A stretch of 64,000 nucleotides of DNA from Umbelopsis ramanniana AG (taxonomy: Eukaryota; Mucoromycota; Umbelopsidomycetes; Umbelopsidales; Umbelopsidaceae), in assembly GCF_025399195.1 (NCBI RefSeq), contig NW_026252121.1, positions 1-64,000 of the forward strand, read 5' to 3'. Positions 45,057-57,380 of this stretch are shown in pieces (positions within the stretch are counted from its first letter, which is position 1; each line of letters opens with the position of its first letter). The notes under the pieces were generated by a model, which saw nothing but the letters and a program-made list of their open reading frames with translations, made no database searches and had not been told where the DNA came from. Both the position numbers and the translations under genes were made by a program.

Positions 45057-46584
45057 ATGTCCATAGTACTGACGAAGACCTGCCAACATGCTATCGTCAT
45101 CGTCATCAGAAGTGGTATGTGATAAGTCACTGAGGTAGCCAACTGCATATACACAACGTGCACTAATTTTTTTTCAAGGTTCAAAATTGCCTTTGGTACC
45201 TTCCAGCACCTTTTTTATAGAATGCGAAATCGATCTCAAACTACCCTCTTCGGTTAATGACTTACTACCACCGAGTACCTTGATAAAATCACAACTTAAC
45301 AAAAATTCTCTCAAGTCAAATTGGAGTACGACGTTAACTTATTGTTTATCCGCAAAGTTACTCAATTACCTCGTCAAGCAAGATGCTACACTGCATCTAA
45401 AAATCTGTCCAACGACACCAACAGATCGACATTGTCCTATTTTCGATATGTCGTTGCGCGATGCAAAATATTTACAAGACACTGGGGACGCTAGTGAGGT
45501 GCAGCAGTACCTTGAACAGGGTGCTCCATATATCCCAGTTTTGAAAAAGTGCAATTTAGAACTACAATGTGGATTATTTGTTGTTGATATGCCAGAAAAA
45601 CTTGAATCGAATTTACAAAACATGCATACAATTCATCCACAAATACTCCAAAGTGGTGCGAATGACACTTCAATTATGGACGCAACCGAAAGTACAGAAA
45701 CAGTGTACAGCGCCGACCATTCTGAAGATTCTCTTTTATCGCATATAACTGGTGACTTCTCCACCATATCTAAATCTTCGGCCGCCTCATCTATTCAACC
45801 TACCTATCACCAAATAGGAAACGGCCGGGACCTGCATACACTATATTTCAATCTCGTCTCCACCAACTGCACGATACCGTTGTCCAAGACAAATGCAGCT
45901 AATGGCAAGGAAGCATCCAAGTCATATTTCCAGTATCGATTATTTGGAGAGCGTTGTAGAATCAATATTCATGAGGGGGCAGCAGTTGGAAACGCACAAA
46001 TGCATTTCCAAGTTCGAGGTGACCGACATGACATTTTGAACTGGCTTAATAGTCAAGGAAGAATGCGTATTTCGATCTGTATTGAGGACAGCTACGGCCA
46101 GGAAGTTGAGATAGGCCATAGTATGATTGCTCTTGCCAACATCTTTGTGCCTATAGTCCCTGACGGAAAGCAATCTTTCTATAACCGGGCACCAAATAGA
46201 AATGTTCCTGTCTATGACCATCAAAACAGGCTTGTTCTACAATCCAAAACAAGCATTTCCAGCCTCAACATTCAAGCCGGATTATTTCCGAATTGGGTGT
46301 ACAATGAAGAAGCCGAGGCCCATGGTGATAAGCCTATCTTCCATTTCACCGAGAACATACACCATCAACAGACAGGCACTCGACTAAATGATCAGGATAT
46401 AATATCCACCCATCTATCATCCTCCTCCGCATACCCCCGCTCGCCATCACGCGTTCTTCACAAATTCATTATGAGCAAAGAAATGTCGAATAATGAGAAC
46501 CGAACACCCTTGCAGGATGCCCAGGCTCAGTCATCGAAATCCATGATTCCGCGATGCCGACGCTCATACACTTGCAGTCGTTAA
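45057..46584 (+). CDS. CEP120-like C2-domain protein
   Basis: Exons 45057-45114 and 45179-46584 join to 487 residues. The N-terminus, MSIVLTKTCQHAIVIVIRSG then SKLPLVPSSTFFIECEIDLK, aligns with the first C2 domain of centrosomal protein CEP120 (xxLIVVSILEGRxFPxxP). A second C2-like domain starts with YHQIGNG and shows FQYRLFGERCRINIHEGAAV and MRISICIEDSYGQEVEIGHS, parallel to the CEP120 segment that starts YHQIG. The C-terminus is polar and Ser-rich, and there is no long coiled coil as in animal CEP120 (about 986 residues), so this is a short form. CEP120 supports centriole elongation in animals. Flagellate fungi have centrioles, but most others do not. The 58-nt first exon is set by phase and by the C2 homology. 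Function here is unknown. Confidence 0.8.
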
Positions 46585-47165
46585 ACCCACCACATCACAC
46601 CCATTGTACAACACTCTCATCCATGGGAATTATCATTTAACATTATCACTGCTGCTTTACCATAGTCACCACAAGAAGTTCTCTAAACCATCATGTATAT
46701 AATAAATCCACCCCTCTGTGCAACATTATGTTCTCCGTCCGGTTACGTGCTGCATGCCGGATATGATATAGTCCAGTTTTGCCGTTGTACAGCGACCGGG
46801 CCATGGGGAGTTGGCCTCCACTACGCAGGAGCTTGTACGAGAGCACAAAGAGTGTTGGACCAAATAGAAACTGAGAATATTTTGTACACCATTCGTTTTA
46901 ATGAGAGTACCACCAAGCAACCGCCGGACTTGCTTATCCTCCATGAAGTAGGAAAAAAAATACGCGATCCACGTGACTCCTGCCAGGCTGATTTGATCCA
47001 TTTATTTTTTCTTCCAGCCAGCTGACTGGCACTAACTTTACCGGTATTCATTGGAGCTTTTTTACCTAAAAATTGCTATTCGGGCGCACGATTACATGAG
47101 AAATCAGCATTTTATTCAAGAAGAGAAGATAGCCAAGATAAACCACTCATATCTTAGAAAGTACC
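46585..47165. other. Intergenic between the CEP120-like and kinase genes
   Basis: 581 bp. A CACGTGACTCC at 46970-46980 repeats the sequence found in the SF3B1 promoter (18111-18121). A 110-codon plus-strand frame starting at 46693 overlaps a 91-codon minus-strand frame, and neither resembles a known protein. Confidence 0.45.
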
Positions 47166-50100
47166 ATGAGTTCTAATTTCCCGACCATATCAAGAACATC
47201 TTCGAACCATTCCGCGATCTCGGTCAGTCCGAGTGGTGAAGAACCTCCCTCTACCACTAGCCCTGTGTCTGGATCTTCCCCAATGTCTGCCACTTCGAGT
47301 TCTGGCATTTCTGCTAATCATACACGGCTGAATCGCTCTGCTACCCAAGTCAAAAGTCCTGCTCACAACCCTCACCACAGCAAACGTACATTCAGCATGT
47401 CAGACACACTCAATTTGGCAAAGCTTCCTAGCAATATGCATCTTCATGAAAACGGTCAAGGCGGTATGAGCTCTCCCATGACCAGTTCCCTTGCTGCTAA
47501 TTTTCATCAGCTCAGTGATGGGTCATGGTCCAACCGCGTTGAAGACTTTGAAATCCGTAAACCTATCGGTAAGTGGTGGGCAGCGGGTGTTTTTTATAAC
47601 AACAGTACGTAAGTGGCGAGATGCTGATACTTTTCTCAACCTAGGATATGGATCTTCTGCTGTGGTGTATAGCGCCATTTATAAACCATTTAACAAAAGA
47701 ATAGCCATCAAGATTATCGACCTTGATTTGTTTGAACGAAATCAGATTGATGAACTTCGGGTAAAGTACCGATCCTTTTTGTTGTTTACATGCAAAACTT
47801 TTTTCACTCATGGCCTTGTTTATTTTTTCTTTTCGCAGCGTGAAACAGCTCTCATGGCATTATCAAAACACCCTAATGTCCTTCGTGTCTATGGTTCGTT
47901 TGTCAATGGTTCAAAACTGTACATAGTCACACCTTACCTTTCTGGAGGCTCCTGTTTGGATATTATGAAGACGGCCTTTCCCGAAGGTTTCGATGAAGTC
48001 AGCATTGCCACCGTTCTTAAACAAGCTCTTGAGGGCCTTATATACTTACACAAGAATGGCCATATTCATCGCGATGTGAAGGCTGGTAACCTCTTAATGG
48101 ACGACGATGGCTCCGTTCTACTTGCAGACTTTGGTGTATCCAGCTCGCTGGTCGAGAACGGCGAAAGTGGTCTTCGAAAGACCTTTGTTGGCACGGTAAG
48201 CATTTTATTTTGCACGGACTGGCACCCCTCATACACGTTATGTAGGAGGGTAATTACGCTCATTAAAAATTGTAATTGGGGGAACAAAAAGCTTATTATT
48301 CACCCTGACTGGCGTGGGCCATTCCATGATGGGGGTTTTTTCACTTAACTTCCTGGATGCGTTTTACTAAAAATCCACCTTCTGTTTATTTCTTCTAGCC
48401 GTGCTGGATGGCTCCCGAGGTTATGGAGCAGGCAGGATATGATTATAAAGCAGATATCTGGAGTTTTGGCATTACCGCCATTGAGCTTGCTACTGGTCAT
48501 GCACCGTTTGCCAAATTCCCGCCAATGAAGGTAAGAAACTCCTCCTGTCCCGCTCATTTTTGATTGGCGGTGATCCAAAAAAATCTCGCGGCGATACTCA
48601 ACGTTCTCCTTCCGCAGGTGTTAATGATGACATTATCGAACGACCCACCGACACTTATTCGAGAGCATGCCAAGCGCAAGTATTCAAAGCAATTCAAAGA
48701 AATGATTGATTTATGTTTGAACAAAGATCCAGCCAAGAGGTAAAAAAAAAAGTACGAATCTGCTATAGAGTAGTTGGAATGAAACTAACATTCTTTTCGC
48801 TGTTAAAAAAGACCAAGTGCGGAAAAACTCTTGCAACATTCCTTTTTTAAGCAGGCCAAAAAGAAAGATTATCTGGTCAAAACATTGCTTGCATCACTTC
48901 CGCCACTTGACCAGAGACCACATCGAAAGGTGCCTCAGAAGCATCATTCCATCTCGAGAACAACCCAGTGGGACTTTGATGGCGAGGAGAACGAAACAGA
49001 AGAATCTGCAACCAGCGAAGAAACTGAGAAAGCCAATCCACCAACATCGTCGGTCACATTCGCCGTTGATCAAAGTCATCCGTCTCAATCAAGCACTCCT
49101 GCTTCCGCTGGTGGCGGCAAGAAGCACATTTCGTTCGGCGACGCTGTTGTCAAAAGTCCTTCCCCAGCCCCCAGTCCTTCTAGCCACCACGTAACCACCA
49201 TTTCCACTCAAAATCCAGAATTGGTGATCCCAACCGCCATTGCTCCTCGAAAGTCACGGTTTGTCATTGAAGATTCGAATTCAGAGTACAACCCGGCTTC
49301 GCCTTTTGGTATCCAAATGAGTCAGTCGCCTTCGTCAGCCTCGCCGGATCCGAAAGAACCCAGTGGCATGTATAGCGCTGGAAGCAGCGCAAGCAGTAGT
49401 CATCAAATGCTGGTTGGCCTTGGAATGACTTCCGGTTCAAGTGCGTCGCCAAACACAGCTGCGTCCAATGCACCGACACAGCCGTCTGAGACTGAAGTCA
49501 AGAAGGGGCGCTTCAGTGTCAACCAAACGCATCGAGCAGGCACGCCCACCAATGATGTCAATTCAGATACGGATAGGACCATCAGTCGTTCTGGCAGCCA
49601 AGACAATTTAGGTGAGTGTGGCACAGAGCTTCTCTATGTTCCTTTTTGCCTTTTCTAATCATCTAGCAGAACCGAAAGACCGAAAATCCAGATTTGAGAT
49701 TCAGCATAACCAGCAACAGCAACAGCAGCAGCAACCACCAGCTGGCACTTCTCCCCAACAAGTGCGTTTCGAGACCATTCCATTGTCGAGAGAAAACTCA
49801 ACATCCCAACATTCTATACATAGAGACAGCCCGTCCGGTAAAATCAGTCGGTTCTCTGTCGAACCTACACGGGAGATTGGGCGGGCAACGTCTCGAGATA
49901 ATAGCAAAGATCGAGAAGGGCATACATCCGATACAGCATCGTCTACGGCCAGCGTTCCATTAGAATGCCGAAAGAAGGGACGTTTTGAACTGACGGGTGG
50001 ATCTTCTACACCTCTTTCGTCGACTTCCTTACCACATACCGAACGTCCAGACAAAATTGATACCCAATACCATGAGTCTGCTCATTCATCCGTATCTGTG

Positions 50101-50664
50101 TCGCCCTCCACTTCGCCTTCATCATCCTTATCTCGTGGACAAGCTCCACGTTTAACCGAACAAGCATCTGCACATATCCTTACCTCCCATCTGGAGGCCT
50201 TGTTAAAACAGAACGAAACACAACGTATGATTCTGACTGATTTGTATGGTGGTATGGGAGGAGGGCCTTCCAATCCCAACATTTCAAGAAGCCGCGCCGG
50301 CTCCGAATCTCGACGAGCACCCTTTCCCATTATGGAACCCATGGAACCCAAGCCTTTATCCAGTTCCACGGATGTTTTATTCGGCATGGTAAGCGATACG
50401 TGGCCTGCCCTATACATGCATGTTGATGTGTTACTGACATGGATTTTTTAGGATCAACTGCAACAAAAGATGCAGGCTATATTGCGAGATAATGAGTCTC
50501 TCCATCGCGAAAACGATAATTTGCGACGAGAACTCGATAGATTGAGACGCAGTGCCAATGCTACTGTAATTAATACCGCTTCTGGCCCTAGCACCATGTC
50601 CCTCAGCGTACCTTCATCCACTACTAAGCCTTCGGATCACACGGATGCGACTCACAGCGAGTGA
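47166..50664 (+). CDS. Ste20-family kinase of OSR1/SPAK/Fray type
   Basis: Eight exons (47166-47568, 47645-47760, 47839-48195, 48399-48530, 48618-48739, 48812-49611, 49667-50388, 50452-50664) code for 954 residues. A Ser-rich N-terminus precedes the kinase domain (P-loop [21 protein letters not shown], catalytic [16 protein letters not shown]). The activation segment [18 protein letters not shown] is identical in its core to OSR1 (T185 site), and [20 protein letters not shown] also matches. After the kinase comes [15 protein letters not shown], like the WEWSDDEFDEE patch of OSR1. The tail holds five [KR]xRFx[VIL] motifs, a Q8 run and a C-terminal coiled coil ([20 protein letters not shown]). 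I see no CCT domain. In animals these kinases act under WNK in osmotic response. Here the role is inferred as stress or polarity signalling. Confidence 0.93.
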
Positions 50665-51146
50665 TAGCCGCTTTTTCGAAATATCCTCTTGACCAACAAA
50701 ACCAAATCACTCCTACCTATCAACTATATCATTCCCATTACTTCTTGCTAGATGTTTTTCTCATGACTTTTTATGTTTCCTTCCTATATGCCTTTCTTCC
50801 TTGTTACCACTCGCTTCCATTATGCCTTTTGTTATCGTTGGCCACTGTACCATAGTGTTATGTTTTGGTTTTCGCAAATGTTGACATATGTATCTGCTTG
50901 CCATTTGATGCAACGTGTTTCTTTGCTTAGTCTTTCTTGATTTTCCTTCCTTCCTCCCTTCTAAATCCATATAAAAAAAGAAGCTACTCTTGTGTATAGT
51001 CGTCCGTGGGACCAAAAAAAAAAAAAAGGCACGCTGCCCAATATCGCAGCGCGCGTCTCCACATTGCGGAAAGAACGAGTACAGTTTCAAGTATAGCAAG
51101 TTGCTTTATGTAAAAGGGTGTAATACGGAAATGACTACTAAAGCGT
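50665..51146. other. Convergent 3' regions of the kinase and ITPK1 genes
   Basis: 482 bp between facing stop codons, T/C-rich then an A14 tract near 51013. No gene seen. Confidence 0.45.
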
Positions 51147-52630
51147 TCATTCCACGTTCTTGAGCCTGCTCAGTATAATGTCTACAAATCTCTCACGGAA
51201 ATCGGGTATGTTGTTAAAACCTGTTTGCGTGCAGTGGAAATAGTTCAGTGGGGAAGTAGAGGCACGACGGAAAAACAAGTAAACGAGTGACTCACTGGGA
51301 AAGTAATTGACATCTACAACAAAATGTCGATGCTTGGGACCGGTTTCGACCAAAATATCGTATCCAAAAAATGTCAATTCCTATGATGTAAGAGTTGAGT
51401 AGAAAGGATTAGTAACCGAAATACATATAGTTTAGCCCTTTTTCCCAAGGATCACACCACGATAGCAGAACAAGGTCCCTGCTCTTCCATGCCACGCGTC
51501 AACAAAAAATACACCCAATGTCGTACCAATTGCTCAAACAATCTTTGAGTAATCAACTCAATTTTTCGGTGATCGAAAACGGCTTCCTTTTGAATGCGCA
51601 TGTTGTTCGTATCTCTAGTCAAAAACGCTTGCAAAATCGAGTCGTGCTGATGATGAGTGCCATTTTGCTGATTACTATTAAGTGGGGTATCTTGTTCAAA
51701 CGCTTTTGGCACAATCTGGCTGTCGAAATGTAAAAGGTCATCTAAGGTCAGGTTAGCTTATTGCTTTATCACTCGCTGGCTAAATTCGGTCAGACGACTT
51801 ACCTTCTAACGTTACATTTTTGAAAGATGGCCGAACCTGAACAAATGAAGTGCCATCCACAACGTAAACTTTGAAGATGACACCGTCATGTTGTATGAAT
51901 TCTTGAAATATCACTGGCTCGTTCTTGTCGTAATACGGTCCAAGCAGATGTATATGTTGAGGGTTTGGAACAAGCGTCATTTTATGGGCCTCCTCTGATG
52001 AGCAAGCCGACACCCGTTTACATAATATCTAATAAGGGGGGGGGGAAATAACATCATTGGTTACTGAGGGTTGAGTTGCTCTAGGATGGTGGCAGACACT
52101 TACAGGAAAAGGGAGATTTTGTGTGGAAAATGTTGCATGAATGTTTGGAAGGCAAATGTGGTTTGGTAAGTAGAACAGAGGCTCAGTGGCATCAGGATGG
52201 TCGTGTGTATGAGCAGTCAGACAAGCCTTGAGGACCTCAAAGGTATTTCGCCGGTCCATCAGTTGATCGACATGTACTAAAGGATCCAAGATAATGGTTT
52301 TTGGATGTGATTTTGTGTATTGTTCGAAATTATCAAGTTGTCGTTTGGCGTCCACTTGTCCTTTTGTGGCTGCTGCGATCAGATCGGTCAGCTTGTGAAC
52401 GATCAAGTCAAAGTTGATTTTCATGGCCATGGGGTCATCCAAGTCGACGTGAACGATGCGAAGCCCATGTTGACTGTAATAGCGTTAGGAATATGAAGTA
52501 TATAACACCAAGGTAGTTCTCGATAAGGGGGGCTGTACCTGGCATATTCCGGAAGGCCTACGAATCCAGACCGTTGAATCTTCTTCTTACTGAAGATCAG
52601 GCCGACAGTTTTGACAGGTTGGCAGGTCAT
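51147..52630 (-). CDS. ITPK1: Inositol-tetrakisphosphate 1-kinase
   Basis: Six or so exons. The product begins MTCQPVKTVGLIFSKKKIQR and shows ATP-grasp ITPK motifs: HVDLDDPM, TIILDPLVHVDQLMDRRNTF (the DPLxxVxxLxDR motif), NPQHIHLLGPYYDKNEPVIF, QEFIQHDGVIFKVYVVDGTS, SFKNVTLEG, GLTFFGYDILVE and HRHFVVDVNYFPS (metal-binding DxN). The kinase converts inositol tetrakis- and trisphosphates in inositol hexakisphosphate synthesis. It is widespread in plants, animals and some early-diverging fungi but absent from yeast, which uses Ipk2/Arg82. One exon (about 51480-51733) contains a polar NQQNGTHHQH insert and DSILQAFLTRD. The stop is at 51147-51149, and the start follows the conserved N-terminal layout. 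Confidence 0.94.
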
Positions 52631-52923
52631 GCCTTCTTTTTAAGGAATGAAGCTTTCCAAACTACAAACCAAAAGGTAGTGAAATCAGAGGTTGATGAAC
52701 TGAAGAAGCTGGGGATAATAAAACACTCCCACAAAAAAAGTGGTTGTTGTTTCACGCTGTCAAGTGTCTTATTGCGTGTCCTCAATTTTAACCAAATTGT
52801 CGGACCCCCGCTGAAATTTAACTTTGAATTGGCTGACTCTTATCCAAGCCACCCGCACGAAACGTCCCATCCTTCCATTGTGCGGCCAATTCGTTGTATT
52901 CACAGTATCTATTTTAAAAAAGT

Positions 52924-55192
52924 CTACTCTTTGCGTACAATTAATCCCTTCAGCATATCAAAACTATTTCCATCGGGTTGAAGCGTAAACCGCTTGCTAG
53001 GGTTACTAGTGCTCACAGTTTCAAGAAGCCCATAGTCGGTAGTAATGCCCGTAATCTTGACTTGTTCCATATCATGCGTAGTTAAGGTTACGATTGCATT
53101 ACTGCCAAGAAAGAATACAGGTTAAAACTCGGTTTCCCTTGCACAGCATATTTTCAATATGGTTATTTACCTATGCAGCCATCGCTCATAATACTTGTTC
53201 AAAAACCATGATCCCATGCCCTTGTCACAGAACGTATTGTACATTTCTTCAAACGTGACAAGGATGCCAGCTAGGGTATCTTCTGGAGTTAACTTGGGTA
53301 AGGATGCATCATGGGCATGTATTACATCATTGATGGAAGTGGTCGGGAATGGGTTGTTCAGGTTGATTCCGCAGCCTGTAGATAATAGTATGAATGGGGT
53401 TGGTTTGTTTGATAGGTGCTGCTTGCTTTAGTGGAAAAAGTACTCACCAACAACAAGCAAAAACTCGTTTTTCAAGAAACTAGAATTGACCAGCAATCCA
53501 CCGACTTTCTTGAGTACCGTCGTGGGTTCACCTCTCTCACTTTTCTCTTGAACCTGCGCATAAATATCATTGGGCCACTTGAGTCTCAATGGTACATTTT
53601 CGTACCCCTTGCGAGTGCGGATACTTTCAACTACCGCCAAGGCCACCAGGTATTGGATGAACACAACGGGGGCATTGGAGAGCGTAATGGAGTGATGCAT
53701 CACCATGGAGAACTGAACAGCTCCAGATTGAGATACCCAAGCGTTACGTCCTCGACCACGTCCTGCTACCTGGTTAGTTGCCAGGCACACCAAACCCGAG
53801 GGTAATATTTGGCTGAATTTAAAATTTCTGCAGGTAGGTAGAGGGAGAACTTTAGCCTGTGCCCCCAGCGAGACCATTAACCAACTTTCTGCCCAGCAAG
53901 AAAAAAAGCATTACTTACTTGTCTAGCATTGTTTGCGTGCTGGTCACTACCTCTCCATAAAGCATGGTGTTGCCATATGAGAACCAACCACCACCTCCCC
54001 ACTGTTGAGATCGGTGTTTCTTGAGATGTTCATAAAAGTTGGCAATATTGAAGTACTTGGTGAGGTACCCAGGTGGACATACAGGTTCTATACTTGGCTT
54101 ATCTATTACAAGAATATCTTTGATTTTTTTTTCTTGTGGTTCATCATCCGTTTCATTCAAGTTAAGGGTACCCAAATCGACGGCTGGTTCATTAGGCAGT
54201 GACTTGATGCAAAAGGTATCATTGACATCACGAAGGTGGAAAGACGCGTCCGCGGTGGACCTCAGTTTTGCAACAACCTCTTCGTATTGTGAAAGTCGAA
54301 AGCCCGATAGGTACAGCGGAGTCAAAGCAGGAACGTGATTTTCCTGTAGCTGAGGTTTGGCATCCTCCTGAACGGGTTTCGTATAGCCAACGACGTTGAG
54401 TCCAACACGGGCGAACAAAGCTCTCAGGAACTGTTTTCTCGACGGATCGGCCAACATCAGATTTTGGATCATATCAGTACCTTCATAATCGTCAAAGTTG
54501 TCTTTCATCCTGGCCACGTCGTATTCTGGGTGAGTACCAACCAGGATGGCGCTGCCTTTACCCACCCGACAGTGAACAACAGCTGCAGGGTATTCCTCGT
54601 CTTGGCAGATTCCTTTCTCAGTGTAGCGCGCCAACACTTCAACGGATTCGTATTGATCGGCATTGACGAAGTAACCACCACCATTGTAATAAGTGTCGAT
54701 TTCAGATGGTACGGCGTCGTTGTTTGCGTACAGGTTCATCAGCTTATTTCTGTCAATTGACAGCTTTGTGGCACGAGCGCCTCGTTCGCTATTGTAAATA
54801 AACCCTGGATACATGGTGCCTCGAGACAAACCAGGAAAGAAAGCCAGTTCGCGCTTGCCGATGACTTCCATTGCGTTTCTGCCTTTTTCAAATTCAATTT
54901 CTTGACAACCATAATAAGCACCTGCACAAATGCCCCAGTAACGACCACCTTCCGATACATAGTGGCGAATGCGTGCATTGACAGGGCCATTCAGATCATG
55001 GCAGTATGGAAGATCTCGACCACCTGGCATGACAAGCATAGAGCAAGTAGCTTCCCACGGTTCTTTGTCGAGGGCCTGTGCATCGACTTTGATGATATCG
55101 TAGGAGTGACCCAATAGCGACTTCAGGGTAGACACAGTGTGAGAGACGGAATTAGGGGAAGTGCCATCCCCTGTGTATACTAGAACGTTCAT
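52924..55192 (-). CDS. BPL1: Biotin-protein ligase
   Basis: Four or five exons give about 680 residues. The N-terminal half is the glutamine-amidotransferase-like BPL_N domain ([41 protein letters not shown]). The C-terminal half is the catalytic domain: [20 protein letters not shown] (biotinyl-AMP loop), [39 protein letters not shown]. It ends with the small beta domain ([38 protein letters not shown]) and a stop at 52924-52926. Yeast Bpl1 has the same order. The enzyme attaches biotin to acetyl-CoA and pyruvate carboxylases. The last exon (52924-53100) and the exon near 53160-53380 were placed by homology. Start ATG 55192 lies directly at the conserved NVLVY strand. It is head to head with Ett1. 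Confidence 0.96.
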
Positions 55193-55834
55193 GGATGGCC
55201 GGTGATGATGGTAAAAACGTAAACCAAAGCGGAAGTAGCGCAATATGAGAAGAAACGATGAAAGGTGTTGAAGATTTGAATGCTGCTGATTCTTATTTTG
55301 ACGTTTTTTTTTTTTTTTTTTTCTTAGCAGTTCGGTCCTGACAAAATGGTGGAGAGCTGCAATTTGTGACAGCCGCTGTTCCGCCTTTGGGGCTCAGACG
55401 CTGTGGGGTTTTGCAACCCAACCCGTACAAAACCCCAGCGATCACCTTGAAACTCCATACTAATCCCTATGGCAATGAGTTCGCCTACAAGCACTCCCAT
55501 AGTGGAATAACGAGTGCTGTGAACAGGTTACTGACTAGCCGTGCTATGCTCATTGCAGAAAAAGCCTTCGGTGACAAGGCAAGCAACTAAATGAACCCAG
55601 CATCTCCCGATCGAGCCCGTACCAACAGATTCCTTTAACGAAAGGTATACAAACTGATAGCATGCTCAGTTGATCCCAAAGCAGTGAAATTCAACTCTTT
55701 TGGTTCCTATCCTACTTTGGTCTCAAGCACTTCACTGACTTTTGATGACGTCTCGAGCGTTTTTTGCAACTTCCAAGACGTTTAAAATATGCTGTCACAA
55801 AAACTTTTGAAAATTTCCATCCTTCAACCATACC
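55193..55834. promoter_or_regulatory. Divergent promoter of BPL1 and ETT1-like genes
   Basis: 642 bp between starts. A T18 tract lies near 55305-55322. A 74-codon plus-strand frame at 55366-55590 has no known relatives and I do not call it a gene. No clear TATA box. Confidence 0.45.
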
Positions 55835-57235
55835 ATGGCACCTGCAGACAAAAAGCGCCCTAGAGGCTTGAAAGGAGTAGCCGCTCAGAAAGCAGCAAAG
55901 AAGTCTAAAATTGAGGGTGAGGAGGATAAGACGCAGACGGTCATTTTGGACAAGGAGGTAGAGGAAGGCGATGAACTGGGAGAAGTCACCGCTCTGTATG
56001 AAAGTGCCAAAGAAAAATCAGGTATGTGAGCAAGCTAACTGCTATCGACTGGCACAAATGCTTTTCATGAACCTTGATGATCCCATACCAACCTGAACTT
56101 TATGTAGCCATGGGTGAATCAACAGATGTTGTGTTACCTCTTCTGAGAGGCACTATTCATGAATGCGACAGAATCCTACGCAACTGGGAGGCCGAGGAAC
56201 AAATCCCCGCTTCGTTCCATCTCACATACGGCTCTGCTTTATACGATCTCGGCACAATGTTAGACAACAAAGAGCTTGATTCGTTCTTGAACGCTGCGAA
56301 GGAGAGACTGGAAGTTGGATTTGACACCTTGAAAGAAGTCGGTACTCTCGAAGAATCAGATAAGAAAACAGAAAGCAAATTGCGAATAGCAATGGCTAAA
56401 TTGATTCTTAGCAACGTAAGTCTAGAAAGAAAGAAAAAAATTCATTCAGAAGCTCGTTTTTTTCTTCAACTGAACCACATATATCTTTAGGCACGCGAAG
56501 CGGATGAAAATGCCAAAGAGGTTAACAGCAGCATATTGAAGGGACTTGATCATCTCAAACAAGCAGTGTCATCCGGACTACTTTCCGACGATGATATTTT
56601 GGAGGCTATCAATATTGCACAGACAAATGCAGATTTCCAGGATGCATTGCAAAACATGCAACCTCTAAATGACTGGGCTCAACAGCAGTATACGAAGCTT
56701 CTCAAGGGTACGTAGCAACATTGCCATGTCCCGATTGCTTGGGGCTATCTCACTGATAATACCATCTATATTAGACGATGAAGAGAATGTCGTGGCCTTG
56801 TCTGGTATGGGCAATTGTCATCTTACTTTGGCCAACTATTGGTTGGGTAAAGTTGACACTTTGGATGAAGAGGAATCTGACACCAAGACTGAATTGAAGG
56901 AAGAAGAAACCAAGGCGGCTGAGCAACTGAAGAAGGGTAAGACTGATGCAGAATTTGGGTGTATTGCCACGGGTGTTTAACACATTTGTCAATCAGGTAT
57001 TGACTATTACAAACGAGTGTTGTCTGTACCGGAGATCGACTTGGAAGTCAAGGGAGATAATACCATCAACCTAGCTGAAGCATTGATCAACCTGGCCAAT
57101 GTGACGATAGATGAGGAGGAGCAGCAGAAGAAATATCAAGAAGCTGTTACTCTTTTGTCCGAATTCAAGGAGCAAACTGGAGTTGAACTGCCCGAGGAAT
57201 TGGATAATTTCGTTGAGGAGTGGAACGCACAATAA
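55835..57235 (+). CDS. ETT1: Ett1-like protein (enhancer of translation termination)
   Basis: Five exons starting MAPADKKRPRGLKGVAAQKA. The product is acidic and helical with a basic N-terminus, a layout like yeast Ett1, and the segment LLRGTIHECDRILRNWEAEE parallels the Ett1 VLNGIVHECDRLLR. Later parts contain TPR-like helices (ALSGMGNCHLTLANYWLGKV, IDYYKRVLSVPEIDLEVKGD) and the tail LDNFVEEWNAQ. In yeast and fission yeast Ett1/Nro1 binds the Ofd1/Tpa1 prolyl hydroxylase that modifies ribosomal protein uS12, linking translation termination to oxygen. Overlap of that partner here is inferred. The first two exons end at KEKS and continue AMGESTD. The other junctions (near 56415-56490, 56706-56775 and 56937-56997) have consensus sites. 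Confidence 0.82.
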
Positions 57236-57380
57236 AATGATATGGCTTTGCTGATGGGGTCGCGAATAGGGAAAGATCGCCACAGCGCTGTCCATTTTTA
57301 TATATTAGCTACAAACATACTCGGTCCTTTTTTTCTTGGTTTTTGTCTTTCTACTCACACCTCGTTTCTCTTCTATCGTA

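Noticed and set aside
46693-47025. 110-codon plus-strand ORF before the kinase gene
   Set aside because: No family resemblance, overlaps an equally long minus-strand frame, and starts inside the 3' region of the CEP120-like gene. Kept only as intergenic.
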